39,759 bases of DNA, from contig JADLBZ010000289.1 of NCBI GenBank assembly GCA_020847415.1, positions 1 to 39,759 on the forward strand. The letters run 5' to 3'. Below, piece by piece: positions 1-9,517 of the stretch (its first letter is position 1; each line of letters starts with the position of its first letter). The position numbers and the translations under genes were made by a program. Source of the DNA: Planctomycetota bacterium. Its GTDB lineage: Bacteria; Planctomycetota; UBA8742; UBA2392. The notes under the pieces are model-generated. The model was not told the DNA's origin, searched no databases, and saw nothing but the letters and a program-made list of their open reading frames with translations.

Positions 1-1425
1 ACCGTGGTGGCCCCCCGCGCCGGCGACACCGCCATCCGGGAGGCGGCCGCCTCCATGGGTGCGCTGGTCCATGCCGAGCGCATCATTGACCTTCATGCCC
101 GCGACAAATCCGGCGCCCTGCAAGAGCTGGTGCAGGCCGCTGCCCACTTGCTGGGTCTGGACCACGGCCAGTCTGTGGACCTCTCGGCCGCCGTGCAGGC
201 CCGCGAAGCCATGCTGAACAGCCAGCTTGGCCCCGGCTGGGCGGCACCGCACGCCACCCTGGACGTGGGCGAGGACCTGGCTCTGTTCGTGGGCCGCAGC
301 AACCGGGGCGTGGACTTTGGCCGCCCCGAATTCGGCCCGGTACACCTGGTGTTTCTGTTTGTGAGCCCGCCCCACGGGCATGACCGTTACTTGAAGGCCT
401 TGGCCCAGCTTGCCGGCGCGTTCAAAGACCCGGCTGGGCTCGGGCGCATGCGCCGCGCCGCCAAGGCCAGTTCGGCGCGCGGCATGCTGTCGGCCCTGGG
501 TGAATCTCTGCACGGGCGCCGCGTCACGGTATCGAGGCGCCTGCCGCCCCTGGCCCGCGCCCTGCTGAAGAACCTGCTGCGCTTTGCGGACGAGGTTAAC
601 GCCGGCACCATCCTGCTGTTCGGCGACGTGCCCCAGAACCCCGAGGTGCTGACCAGCTTCGTGGACAAGCGCATGGTGCTGGCCACCCGCGGCACGGAGC
701 TGCCGCCGGAGCTCTGCGAAAAGGCCCGCGGTGTGGTGCAAATCGGCACCAACGAGGCCGGCGACGAGGGCGCCGTGCAGCTTGCCCTGCTGTGGGCCGG
801 CGCCCGCGACCTGCTGGACGGCGGCCGCGCCGTGGCAGTCTGCGGCGTGGCCGGCAGCGACAGCTACGACACCGTGCGCATCGAGACGCCCCGCCCCCTG
901 CTGGCCCGCGTCTACGGCAAGGCCGGCAAGGATGCCGTCCAGCCGGAGGTATTCGAGCGCGCCATGCAACTGCTGCTGGAGATTGCCGAGGAAGGCCGCG
1001 AAGGGCACCCCATCGGCACCACCATGGTGCTGGGCGACGAAGAGGCGGTGCGACCCTTCTGCCAGCAGCTCACTATCAACCCGTTTCGCGGCTACAGCGA
1101 ACAGGAAAAGAACCTGCTGGACCCGGCGCTGGAGGAGACGCTGAAGGAGTTCTCGGTGCTGGACGGGGCCTTCGTGGTGGGCCGTGGCGGCGTGATTCAC
1201 AGCGCGGGCACATACTTGAACCCGCCCGCCGACGTGCGCGTGGAACTGGTCTCGGGCCTGGGCACGCGGCATCGCGTGGCAGCCACGCTGACCAAGGCCA
1301 CCCGCGCCATTGCGCTGGTGTTGTCCCAGAGCAGCGGTAAAGTCACGGTGTTCCGGGGCGGCAAAGTGGTGCTTTCGGTGGCGCCCTCGCGCAGCCGCGT
1401 CATGACCCCCGGCGAAGGGGAGTAA
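1..1425 (+). CDS. PTS EIIA-like domain fused to diadenylate cyclase (DAC), 5' truncated
   Basis: The reading frame is open to the left edge of the window, so the N-terminus is probably missing; GTG at 4 is only the first possible start. Counting from there, residues about 25-170 look like a type-2 PTS EIIA domain with the phospho-acceptor site WAAPHA (His83). Residues about 360-465 are a DisA_N/DAC domain with both catalytic signatures: DGA at 387-389 and GTRHR with R422-H423-R424. DAC domains condense two ATP into cyclic di-AMP, a second messenger for potassium and osmotic balance. The stretch between (about 175-350) is not recognised. No PTS enzyme gene lies nearby, so the EIIA part is probably a sensory or phosphorylation-responsive module rather than a sugar transporter part. 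The DAC call is strong and the EIIA call fairly strong. Confidence 0.85.
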   Translation, partial: TVVAPRAGDTAIREAAASMGALVHAERIIDLHARDKSGALQELVQAAAHLLGLDHGQSVDLSAAVQAREAMLNSQLGPGWAAPHATLDVGEDLALFVGRSNRGVDFGRPEFGPVHLVFLFVSPPHGHDRYLKALAQLAGAFKDPAGLGRMRRAAKASSARGMLSALGESLHGRRVTVSRRLPPLARALLKNLLRFADEVNAGTILLFGDVPQNPEVLTSFVDKRMVLATRGTELPPELCEKARGVVQIGTNEAGDEGAVQLALLWAGARDLLDGGRAVAVCGVAGSDSYDTVRIETPRPLLARVYGKAGKDAVQPEVFERAMQLLLEIAEEGREGHPIGTTMVLGDEEAVRPFCQQLTINPFRGYSEQEKNLLDPALEETLKEFSVLDGAFVVGRGGVIHSAGTYLNPPADVRVELVSGLGTRHRVAATLTKATRAIALVLSQSSGKVTVFRGGKVVLSVAPSRSRVMTPGEGE

Positions 1426-1484
1426 GTGCGCCAGAGGCCGTTTGCCGGTGCAAGCGGGCGGTGGTGAATCAGGGAACCTGAGCG

Positions 1485-3314
1485 ATGAACAAGAAGCGAA
1501 TTGGAGCAGCGTTGGTTGTGTTGGCCGTCTTTGCCCTGGGCGTGCGCAGCCAGGACGCGGAGCCGCCATCCGCAGATGACGCGTTGCTGGAGGCCTACCG
1601 GACCGGCAAGACGCTCGCGCAGCAGGCATTCTGGTCGCTCCACGGCAATGCCGGCGCAGGCCAAGGCGCCCGCTACCGGGATTTCGACGGCACCGAAACG
1701 ACCTATCGTGTGGCGTTCTTGCGCGGAAACGTGTGCACGGTCGAGCAGCAGTTGCGGGGCAGTGAAGTTGTGCTTGCGCTGGAATTCGAAGTGAACGGTC
1801 CGATAGACGAGCAAGTCCGTCGCGCTTGGGTCGGTCGCAGAGGTGAAGCACCCTTCGCCGCCAAGGTCGAACCAATGCACCGCGGGGCAGGCGGGGTTGG
1901 CGGCGGCGGCAACTGCACCGTGTCGCATGAGCGCTTTGCAGACCTGGATCAAGGTGGCCGCAAATGGAGTGGTAACCTCAAGACCACAAAGTACCGACGG
2001 CGCATCCGGGACAAGGAGTTCTATAAGTTCGAACGCATCTGGACTTCTGACGAGCACTGGTTCAACCACGCTATTCGTCAAGAGATCGAGGTAATCGGAC
2101 AGGAAATACAAGTTGCCGAACTGGTGGAGTGCTCGGACTCCATGGCTCCGCTGCTGGACTGGTCCGGTATTCCAGCACCGACTCCTGAAGAAGAGGCAGC
2201 TATCCGGGCGCCGTTGTTGCAGGTGGCGGTTCAACTCGACCTGCAGCGAATGATCAGCGGGAACTTGAGTTTCGGGAACCTCCGCGACCTGCACCCCGGC
2301 GCCAAGGTTGGCGACTGGGCCAGCTACGGCGGTGGAACCAAGACTCTCGTCAAGTTGGAACAAGGGCGCGGCATCATTGAGTCAGAAATCAAGTACGGCG
2401 ATCTCGTGCTTGTTGAGGCCGTAGAGTTCAACGTCACGGACGGCAAGGCCGGCGACCCTGTCGCCCGATGGGTCGGCATGAAAGGGACCGTGCCCCAAAG
2501 GGCCAAACTTGGCACGAGCACCTACACGGACGACCGCCCGTTAGAGACAACCGTTGGCGAGTGGAAGCAAGTGACCCTTGCCGGTCGCCAGTGGCGCGCG
2601 CGCGAGGTCGTCAACCGCAGGACGTCCAAGAACTCAGTTGTCGAGACGCCCCAAGTAGAAGTAGAGGAGCTCTTGGAGTGCGAAGAAGCCCCGTTTGGGC
2701 GGCACTTGAAGTACAAGCGCTACTGGACGTACTTGCTACATCAGACATACACGCGTGAACTCACGGCGTGCGGCGACGGCGGCACCGCGCTGCTCGACTG
2801 GTCGTCCTGGACGCCCAGTGTTCCCGCCCGGCCCTGGAAGGCGCCGTTTACCGCAGATGACGTCAAGGCCTTCGTCAAAGTCGGCATGCGCTGGCGCTAT
2901 AGCTTGGAGTATGACAAGGGCGCGGACGGCAAAGAGATGCAGTCCACCGAGTGGAAGGTCACCAAGGTGACCGAGAAAGGGTACGACGTCGAAGCTGTTT
3001 TCGATCTCGGTGTCGTGGATGGCGAAAATCGCACTGTAACCCAGATATTCTCCTACACATGGGACTACTTCGACGATCGGGTTGCAAGTTGGAGCGGCGG
3101 CACCATGGAGGATGAGAAGCTGAAGCTTGGCGATAAGGAGATCAGCGTTGTGATCTTCCGCTTCCGCTCTGGTCATCAGGCGCGGGCAGTTGGTTTGAGT
3201 GCAGACTTGCCGGGTGTCCAGATCCGCGTTGACGAGGAGGTCAACCCGTTCCCGACAAAAATGTGGCTAACCGAATTCCACTACCCCGACGAAAAACCGG
3301 CAGAGGGCAAGTAA
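1485..3314 (+). CDS. Secreted protein of unknown function with tandem internal repeats
   Basis: The 609-residue protein has an N-terminal signal peptide (basic MNKKR, hydrophobic 6-20, likely cleavage near S22-Q23). The mature part holds two homologous units of about 170 residues (about 55-225 and 265-440). In each, a beta-rich stretch contains 'ARWVG' or 'RAWVG', then a K/R/Y/W-rich stretch, and the unit ends in LLDWS (about residues 222 and 433). A third, more divergent unit (about 455-600) shares the WRY and YTWDYF type aromatic segments. No catalytic motif is visible. The gene starts 59 bp after the cyclase gene, with only a weak ribosome site, and runs convergently to within 33 bp of moaA. 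It is probably an envelope or extracellular beta-structured protein; I do not recognise the family. Confidence 0.8.
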   Translation: MNKKRIGAALVVLAVFALGVRSQDAEPPSADDALLEAYRTGKTLAQQAFWSLHGNAGAGQGARYRDFDGTETTYRVAFLRGNVCTVEQQLRGSEVVLALEFEVNGPIDEQVRRAWVGRRGEAPFAAKVEPMHRGAGGVGGGGNCTVSHERFADLDQGGRKWSGNLKTTKYRRRIRDKEFYKFERIWTSDEHWFNHAIRQEIEVIGQEIQVAELVECSDSMAPLLDWSGIPAPTPEEEAAIRAPLLQVAVQLDLQRMISGNLSFGNLRDLHPGAKVGDWASYGGGTKTLVKLEQGRGIIESEIKYGDLVLVEAVEFNVTDGKAGDPVARWVGMKGTVPQRAKLGTSTYTDDRPLETTVGEWKQVTLAGRQWRAREVVNRRTSKNSVVETPQVEVEELLECEEAPFGRHLKYKRYWTYLLHQTYTRELTACGDGGTALLDWSSWTPSVPARPWKAPFTADDVKAFVKVGMRWRYSLEYDKGADGKEMQSTEWKVTKVTEKGYDVEAVFDLGVVDGENRTVTQIFSYTWDYFDDRVASWSGGTMEDEKLKLGDKEISVVIFRFRSGHQARAVGLSADLPGVQIRVDEEVNPFPTKMWLTEFHYPDEKPAEGK

Positions 3315-3347
3315 CTGCGCTCGCATTGGTGTCGTGCATTCGCGGGG

Positions 3348-4322
3348 CTATCCGCCGATGGTGGACATGTCCGCCACACGGCGCGCCTCGTGGCGCTCGG
3401 GTTTGGCCAGCACTGCCGCCGACAAGCGCTCTTCCAGCCCCTGCGGGGTAAAGTCGCGGCTGCGCAGATAGGGCCGCAGGGCAAAGCGCTCGTCGTGAAG
3501 CAGGCAGGACTTCAGGTTGCCGTCGGCGGTCAGCCGCATGCGGTTGCAGCGGTCGCAAAAGGGCTGGTACACCGGGCTGATCAGCCCCACAAAGCCGGCG
3601 GCGCCGCGCAGTTGCACATAGCGGGCCGGGCCTTCGCCCGTGGGGCCCGAGACGTTTTCCTCAACGACGTACTTCTGCCTCAGGCGGGCCAGCATCTCGT
3701 CGCAGGCCACGGTGGGGTTGTCGCCGCCCTCGTTGCGGCGCCAGGCGCCCAAGGGCATGTACTCGATGAAGCGCACGGCAATGGGCTGTTCCAGCGTCAG
3801 GGCTGCCAGGTCCAGCAGTTCGTCGTCGTTGGTGCCGCGCACGATCACGGCGTTCAGCTTGATGTTGAAGCCGCCCCGCGCCATGGCCGCACGGATGCCC
3901 TGCAGCACGCGCCCCAGGTCTCCGCCCCGGGTGATCTCGCGGAAGCGCCCCGCCTGCAGCGAGTCCAGCGAGATGTTCAAGTGCCGCACGCCCGCGGCCT
4001 GCAGGGCGTCCAGGTTCTCGGCCAGCAGGCTGCCGTTGGTGGAAAGGCTCAGCTTGCGCACGCCGGGCATGGCAGCCACGCGCGCCAGCAGGCCGGTCAG
4101 GCCGGGGCGCACCAGGGGCTCGCCGCCTGTGAAGCGAAACGAGTCAAACCCCAGGCGCGTGGCCGCCGCGACCACCGTCTCCAGCTCTTGCAGCGTGAGC
4201 AACTCGTCCTCGGGGCGCAGGTTCAGCATGCGGCCCGATACGCAGTAGCTGCAGCGCATGTTGCAGCGGTCCGTGACCGAGATGCGCATGGAGTGGACGT
4301 TGCGGTTGAAGGCGTCGCGCAT
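3348..4322 (-). CDS. moaA: GTP 3',8-cyclase MoaA
   Basis: This radical SAM enzyme catalyses the first step of molybdenum cofactor synthesis, turning GTP into 3',8-cyclo-7,8-dihydro-GTP, which MoaC then processes. The N-terminal CNMRCSYC is the CX3CX2C motif for the SAM-bound [4Fe-4S] cluster. FTGGEP follows. Near the C-terminus CDRCNRMRLTADGNLKSCL binds the second cluster that holds GTP. The protein ends in the conserved double glycine (STIGG). The ATG chosen gives 324 residues, normal for MoaA, and has GGAG a few bases upstream; the frame stays open for another 1.2 kb upstream, but that part is a shadow of the coiled-coil gene opposite. No other moa or moe gene is in the window. It is divergent from the coiled-coil gene. 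Confidence 0.95.
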   Translation of the reverse strand: MRDAFNRNVHSMRISVTDRCNMRCSYCVSGRMLNLRPEDELLTLQELETVVAAATRLGFDSFRFTGGEPLVRPGLTGLLARVAAMPGVRKLSLSTNGSLLAENLDALQAAGVRHLNISLDSLQAGRFREITRGGDLGRVLQGIRAAMARGGFNIKLNAVIVRGTNDDELLDLAALTLEQPIAVRFIEYMPLGAWRRNEGGDNPTVACDEMLARLRQKYVVEENVSGPTGEGPARYVQLRGAAGFVGLISPVYQPFCDRCNRMRLTADGNLKSCLLHDERFALRPYLRSRDFTPQGLEERLSAAVLAKPERHEARRVADMSTIGG

Positions 4323-4560
4323 GGGTACTCCGGCGATTGAAGATAACCGTATCCGATTATCGCTGCAAGCGAGGGCCGGCAAAGTGGCCCTATGCGCGTT
4401 CCCGGGCTGTGCAACGCCTCGGCAGGCGACCGCAAGACGTTGGTGCGCAACTACTTGCGCGTGGCCAAGAATCCCGGGCAAAATCCGCGCTGGCTTTGAA
4501 CCGCCCGCCCCGAACCTGCGTAATACCTGTGCAAGAGTCGTATTCCCGATTGAGGATCCC

Positions 4561-7500
4561 ATGCCGAAACGCAACCGCTTCTGGAGCCGAGTCTTCCGCC
4601 TGGCCTGCTGCCTTGCCGTGGCGTTGCTGGCTGTCCGCGCGCCCTTGATTGCGCAGGACGCCGCGGATGACCCCGCCGGCGCCACCGCCAAGGAACGCCT
4701 CGAGAAGCTGGCCAAGAAGCAGGAGGCCATCAAGGCACAGCTGGAGAGCCTCAAGGAGCGCCTTGAGAAGCTGCTGATCGAGCTGGAAAACAGCGACGAT
4801 GCCTCCGAGCGCCGCCGGGTGCCGCACATCAAGGCCGCCCTGGACCGCCTTAACGAGTTGCGCATCGAAGACACCATGGGCACCACGGAAGAAAACATCC
4901 GTGAGGGCGAGGTGCGCACCGCCCTGGCCAAGGCCGCGGACATCGAGAAGCAGCTCAAGGAGATCGTGGACCTGCTCGAGAACGGGCAGAAGATCGGCGA
5001 AGACAAGGAGCTCAAGGCCAAAGAGGAGTTCCTGGAAGAGGTCAAGCGCATCCGTGAAGAGCAGGAGCGCGTGCGCACCGACACCAAGGAGATGCGCAAC
5101 AACGACCAGGCCCGCCGCCTGAACGAGCTGGAAAACCGCACCCGCCAGCTTCGCGACGACCAGCAGAAGCTGCTGGACCAGACCAAGGAGCTGGAGTCGC
5201 GCCAGGAGTCTGTCGAGCAGCAGATGAAGACGCTGGAGCAGCTTCGTGAGGAGCAGAAGCGCGCCGAGGAAGCCCTGAAGGAGCGCCAGTCCGAGGAGAA
5301 GCAGCGCGCCTCGGAACAGATCAAGAACCTTGAGAAGGCCCTGGACGAGCTGAAGAAGCTGGAAGAAGAAGCCCGCAACGCCCGCGCCAAGGATGAAAAC
5401 CTGAAGGCGCTGGACCAGATCAGCCGCGACCTGGAGCGCCTGTCCAAGGACGAGCAGGACGTGCGCAAGAACGCCGACAAGGCGGGCGAAGAAGCGACCC
5501 AGAAGGCCCTGGATGCGATTACCAAGGCCGCCGAGCAGGAGAACACGGCCTATCGCGGCACCCGCAGCGCGAACGCCCAGCGGCAGGGCGCCAACACGCC
5601 GCTTCCCAAGGAGCTGCAGGAGCAGCTCCAGCAGCAGCAGGATGCCGCCACGGAGGCGGTCAAGCAGGCCCGCGAGGAACTGAAGACCGCGCCCCAGACG
5701 CCCGAGGCCCGCAAGGCCGCCGAGGCCCTGAACAATGCCGAGGCCAAGGCCGCCGAGGCCGCCGAAGCACTTAAGAACGGCGATTCGGATGCTGCTGAGA
5801 AGGCCCAGGCCGAGGCTGCCAAGTCGCTCAAGGAAGCCGCCGACTCGCTGCGGCCGCAGGCCGAGCAGAACGGCGACCTCAAGCGGGCGCGCTCGGGCCA
5901 GGAAAATGCCGCCAAGAGCGCCGAGAAACTGAACAAGGAACTCAAGGCGCTGGCCAACGAGATTGCCAAGCAGCGCGAGCGCGAGGGCAGCAAGGAAGCC
6001 GGCAAGGCCAGCGAGGCCGATATGGCCCAGGGCGAGCTGGAGAACGCCCAGCGCGCCATGGAGGAAGCCCAGAAGGACCTTCAGGAAGCCGAGTCTGACA
6101 ATGCTTCGGCCAAGATGGGCGAGGCCCTGGAGTCGCTGTCCAAGGCGCGCGAACACTTGCAGAAGTCGGAGGGCATGAACGCCGAGGGCAAGCCGGATTT
6201 CAAGGCAGCCGCCGAGCGCCAGCAGGAACTGGGCAAGCGCCTGAATGAGCTGGGCAAGGCCGCCGAGCAACTGCCTGAGCCCGCACTGGACAACAAGGGC
6301 ATTGAAGACGCCATCCAGCGGGCACGGGAGTCGGCCAAGCCCCTGCAGAACTCTGAGGACCGCAACCTGCGCAACACGGCCAAGCGCATGGACCAGGCCC
6401 TGGAGCAGCTGCAGCAGGAGATGAAGTCCAGCGAGGGCAAGCCCTCGGCTGAGAGCCTGCGCAACGCCGCCGACGCAGCCCGCGCCATGCAGCGTGAGGC
6501 GGAACGCGCCGAGGGGGCTGAGGCCCGCCAGGCAGCCAACGACGCCAAGGACCTGGCCCGTCGCCTGGAAGAAGCCGCGGATGCCCGCGAAGGCGCCAGC
6601 CAGACCCGTGAGGGCCTGAAGAACGCCGCCGAAAAGACCGGCAAAGCCGCCGAGAGCATGCAGGGCCGCGATGCCGAAGCCGGCGTGCAGGCGGAAAGCG
6701 AAGCCCTGGACCAGATCTCCCGCGCCCGTGAGGGTTTGCAGCGGCGCCTGGACGCCGAGCGCGGCGCCCGTGCCCTGCAGGGCGAGGCTGAAGCCCAAGA
6801 GGACATGGCCCGCCGCGCCCAGAACGCGGCAGAGGGCTTACAGAAGTCCTCAAGCGAGTCCCCCAACGCCGAGGGCCGCGAGAATGCCTCGCAGGCATCG
6901 GAAGCCGCCGACGACGCAGCCAAGGCCATGCAGGAAGCTGCTGAAGCCCTGAAGGAGGCGGCCAAGTCCAGCCAGTCGCCCGGCGAAAGCAAACCCGGCG
7001 AAAGCAAGCCCGGCGAGAGCAAACCCGGCGAGAGCAAGCCCGGCGAGAGCAAGCCCGGCAGCGACCAGCAGTCCCAGCAGCGCTCGGAGCAGATGCAGAA
7101 GGCTGCTGAGGCCCAGCAGCGTGCCGGCCAGAAGCTGGACGAAGCCATGCAGAAGCTGCAGCAGGAGAAGGCGCGGCTGGAGAAGGAGCAGTCCGAACAA
7201 GCCGGCAAGCTGGCTGAGAACGAGCAGAAGCTGAAGGAAGGACTGGAGCAGGTGCGCGGTGAGCTGGAAAAGACGCCCGAGGGCCGCGAGCTGTCCCAGA
7301 CCGAGAAAGAAGCCCGCGACAGCCTGAAGCAGGCCGAAGAAGAGATGAAGCAGGCGGGCGAGAACATGCAGAAGTCCGAGCTGAAACCTTCAGCCGAGGA
7401 CCAGCAGCAGGCGATTGACCAGATGAACAAGGCCATCGAGAAGATGCAGGAGGCCCAGAACGAGAGCATTGACGAAAAGGACCGCCGCCGCTTCGACGAG

Positions 7501-8493
7501 CTGGAAGAGCGCCAGCGCAACCTGGAGCGTCGCCTGGATGAGCTGAACCGCAACCCCCAGAGCGGCAACAACCAGCAGGCCCAGAAGGCGCAGCAGGAAG
7601 CCCAGCGCGCCATGAAAAAGGCCCGCGAAGACCTGGGCCGCCAGAACTCCTCGGAGGCCGAGCAAAACCAGCAGGAAGCCGAAGAGAAGCTGGAAGAGGC
7701 TGAGCGCGCCCTGGAAGAGGAACTGAACAAGTACGTGGAGAGCCAGCAGGAACAGATGCTGGTACAGGTGGAAGAGAACCTGAAGCTGATGAAGGAGAAG
7801 CAGCTTGAGGTGAACGACGCCACCGTGAAGCTGGACCTGGAAGTGCGCCAGAAGGGCGGCCGCTGGAACGGCCCCCTGCGGCGCCGCGGCAAGGAACTGC
7901 TGGGCTCGCAGGAAGAAGTGAAGAAGACCGCCGACGAGACCCTCGAGGGCCTGAAAAACGGTAACTACGGCGGCTTCACCCGCAACATGGAGCTGATCCA
8001 GAAGCTGCTCGCCGAGATCATGGGCAAGCTGGAAGCCCGCGACCCCGAGGTGGGCGAAGGCACGCAACTGGACCAGGGCGAGGTGATCGAGAAGATTGAC
8101 CGCATGCTCAAGGCCGTGGAGGGCGAGCGCAAGCGCCTGGCCGAGAAGCGCAAGCAGCAGCAACAGCAGCAGCAGAACAACGGCCAGCAGGGCCAGCCGG
8201 CACCGGAGCCCCTGGTCAGCAAACTGGCCGAGATGGAGCTGGTCTACGAGGAACAGAAGGCCCTGGGCGAGAAGATTCGCAACCTGGGCGAGAAGGCCAA
8301 GTCCTATAACCGTGACGAGCTGCCTGAGTACTACAAGCGGCTGTACGAACGCTATGCGGCGGAACAGGCCGAGCTGAAGAAGGTGTGGGACGACCTGCGC
8401 AAGCAGATCCCCGGCGCCCCGGAAGAGGGCGGCGAAGAGGGCGAAGCGGCCCCCGAAGGTGAACAGCCGCGCCGTGGTGGAGACGGCGGATAG
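4561..8493 (+). CDS. Giant secreted coiled-coil protein
   Basis: The 1310-residue protein begins with a basic, hydrophobic signal sequence (about residues 1-33, ending near LIAQD). Almost all the rest is Glu/Lys/Ala/Gln/Arg-rich heptad-like sequence, predicted to be long alpha-helical coiled coil. A low-complexity linker made of PGESK units (about residues 806-833, tandem 15-bp repeats) interrupts it, and a polyglutamine tract lies near residue 1200. The C-terminal 200 residues are less repetitive and resemble the helical tails of DUF4175-like proteins from planctomycetes and relatives; that resemblance is from memory and weak. The start is supported by GAGGA at 4552-4556. The neighbouring gene 50 bp downstream encodes a shorter protein of the same style, so they probably form an operon. 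The likely role is envelope-structural; no enzyme motif is seen. Confidence 0.85.
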   Translation: MPKRNRFWSRVFRLACCLAVALLAVRAPLIAQDAADDPAGATAKERLEKLAKKQEAIKAQLESLKERLEKLLIELENSDDASERRRVPHIKAALDRLNELRIEDTMGTTEENIREGEVRTALAKAADIEKQLKEIVDLLENGQKIGEDKELKAKEEFLEEVKRIREEQERVRTDTKEMRNNDQARRLNELENRTRQLRDDQQKLLDQTKELESRQESVEQQMKTLEQLREEQKRAEEALKERQSEEKQRASEQIKNLEKALDELKKLEEEARNARAKDENLKALDQISRDLERLSKDEQDVRKNADKAGEEATQKALDAITKAAEQENTAYRGTRSANAQRQGANTPLPKELQEQLQQQQDAATEAVKQAREELKTAPQTPEARKAAEALNNAEAKAAEAAEALKNGDSDAAEKAQAEAAKSLKEAADSLRPQAEQNGDLKRARSGQENAAKSAEKLNKELKALANEIAKQREREGSKEAGKASEADMAQGELENAQRAMEEAQKDLQEAESDNASAKMGEALESLSKAREHLQKSEGMNAEGKPDFKAAAERQQELGKRLNELGKAAEQLPEPALDNKGIEDAIQRARESAKPLQNSEDRNLRNTAKRMDQALEQLQQEMKSSEGKPSAESLRNAADAARAMQREAERAEGAEARQAANDAKDLARRLEEAADAREGASQTREGLKNAAEKTGKAAESMQGRDAEAGVQAESEALDQISRAREGLQRRLDAERGARALQGEAEAQEDMARRAQNAAEGLQKSSSESPNAEGRENASQASEAADDAAKAMQEAAEALKEAAKSSQSPGESKPGESKPGESKPGESKPGESKPGSDQQSQQRSEQMQKAAEAQQRAGQKLDEAMQKLQQEKARLEKEQSEQAGKLAENEQKLKEGLEQVRGELEKTPEGRELSQTEKEARDSLKQAEEEMKQAGENMQKSELKPSAEDQQQAIDQMNKAIEKMQEAQNESIDEKDRRRFDELEERQRNLERRLDELNRNPQSGNNQQAQKAQQEAQRAMKKAREDLGRQNSSEAEQNQQEAEEKLEEAERALEEELNKYVESQQEQMLVQVEENLKLMKEKQLEVNDATVKLDLEVRQKGGRWNGPLRRRGKELLGSQEEVKKTADETLEGLKNGNYGGFTRNMELIQKLLAEIMGKLEARDPEVGEGTQLDQGEVIEKIDRMLKAVEGERKRLAEKRKQQQQQQQNNGQQGQPAPEPLVSKLAEMELVYEEQKALGEKIRNLGEKAKSYNRDELPEYYKRLYERYAAEQAELKKVWDDLRKQIPGAPEEGGEEGEAAPEGEQPRRGGDGG
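6979..7062 (+). repeat. Tandem 15-bp repeat encoding PGESK units
   Basis: Five consecutive copies of a 15-bp unit, cccggcgaaagcaaa with A/G third-position variants, encode five PGESK pentapeptides followed by PGSDQ. It lies within the coiled-coil gene and forms a flexible hydrophilic linker between two helical blocks. Such tracts change length by slippage, so copy number may vary between strains. Confidence 0.85.
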
Positions 8494-8543
8494 CCGCCAG
8501 CCGTGACCGTACGACACAAACCCGCAGCCCCTGGAGCAGAACC

Positions 8544-9476
8544 ATGAACCGGACGATGATCGCGCTCGCCTTTGCCGGCCTTGCCACGGCGGCACCCCTT
8601 GGCGCACAGGAAGTGGAACCGCCGGTCGGCGGCGAAGCCGAGAAGACGCAGCAGGAACGGCTTGCCGAGCTGCACAAGCTGATGAAGAAGGCCAGCGAGG
8701 ACATGGCTGAACTGGAGCGCGAACTGGCCAAGGCATCGCTCGCGTCGCCCAAGGCCGATGTGGTCAAGGAACGCATGGAGAAGCTGCGCGAGGCCATGCG
8801 CACCGGGAAGCTGGAGGAACTGCCGGAGGGCCTGAAAGAGGCCATCCGCGACAACCCTGAAGAAGTTGCCCGCGCCACCGGCAAGAGTGAAGAAGAGGTC
8901 CGCAAGCTGGCCGAAGACAGCGAGAAGCTCTCCGAGTTGCTGCGCCAGAACCCGGACCTGCTGAAGAAGCTCGCCGAGTCGGAAGACACCATGCAGAAGG
9001 TGCTGGAGAAACAGCACGCCGTGGAGAAGAAGCTGGCGGAAACCCTGCAGAAGCAGGAAGATGCCGCGGAAGGTGCCCTCAAGAAGGTGGACGAGTCCGT
9101 GGAGCTGGCCCACCAGCTGCGCCAGCAGGGCCAGGGTCAGGGCCAGGGACAGCCGGACAAGAACAAGCAGTCCACCCAGGACCCCAAGAACAAGGGCGAG
9201 AAGCAGGGCGATCCCAACAAGCCCAACAAGGGGGCCGAGGAAGGCTATCAGCCCGGCCCGGGCGAGAAGCCTGAGGATCATAGCACCGACGATTACGACC
9301 GTGGCGAGAAGGGCGGCTTCCAGGCCGACAAGAAGACCAAGGACGTTGGCGACGGCAGCAGCAACCAGGACAGCGGTGCTGCACCCGCCAAGTACAAGGG
9401 CTTCCGCGAAAAGTTTGAGCGCGAGACCCGCAAGAAGGGCGAGGAACGCAAGAGCACCGAGAACAAGGACAAGTAA
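8544..9476 (+). CDS. Secreted coiled-coil protein with disordered hydrophilic tail
   Basis: The 310-residue protein has a signal peptide (residues 1-21, cleavage after PLGAQ). Residues about 30-195 are Glu/Lys/Leu-rich and likely coiled coil. Next come a GQ-dipeptide tract (about residues 195-203) and a strongly charged Lys/Asp/Gly/Asn-rich tail that should be disordered. Start: ATG with GGAG about 8 bases upstream. It follows the 1310-residue coiled-coil gene by 50 bp on the same strand and shares its style, so the two are likely co-transcribed and may interact in the periplasm or at the surface. I do not recognise a family, and no catalytic motif is present. Confidence 0.8.
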   Translation: MNRTMIALAFAGLATAAPLGAQEVEPPVGGEAEKTQQERLAELHKLMKKASEDMAELERELAKASLASPKADVVKERMEKLREAMRTGKLEELPEGLKEAIRDNPEEVARATGKSEEEVRKLAEDSEKLSELLRQNPDLLKKLAESEDTMQKVLEKQHAVEKKLAETLQKQEDAAEGALKKVDESVELAHQLRQQGQGQGQGQPDKNKQSTQDPKNKGEKQGDPNKPNKGAEEGYQPGPGEKPEDHSTDDYDRGEKGGFQADKKTKDVGDGSSNQDSGAAPAKYKGFREKFERETRKKGEERKSTENKDK

Positions 9477-9517
9477 CCGCAGCAGTGGCGGGCGGTGTGC
9501 GTGGCGCAGGGTTTTTC

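Noticed and set aside
4258-4560. Longer N-terminus for the coiled-coil protein
   Set aside because: The true start at 4561 has a GAGGA site and a signal peptide; the upstream part overlaps moaA and lacks a coding signature.
4323-5546. Upstream extension of the moaA frame
   Set aside because: The Ser/Arg-rich extension is antisense to the coiled-coil gene. MoaA family length and a GGAG site put the start at 4322.
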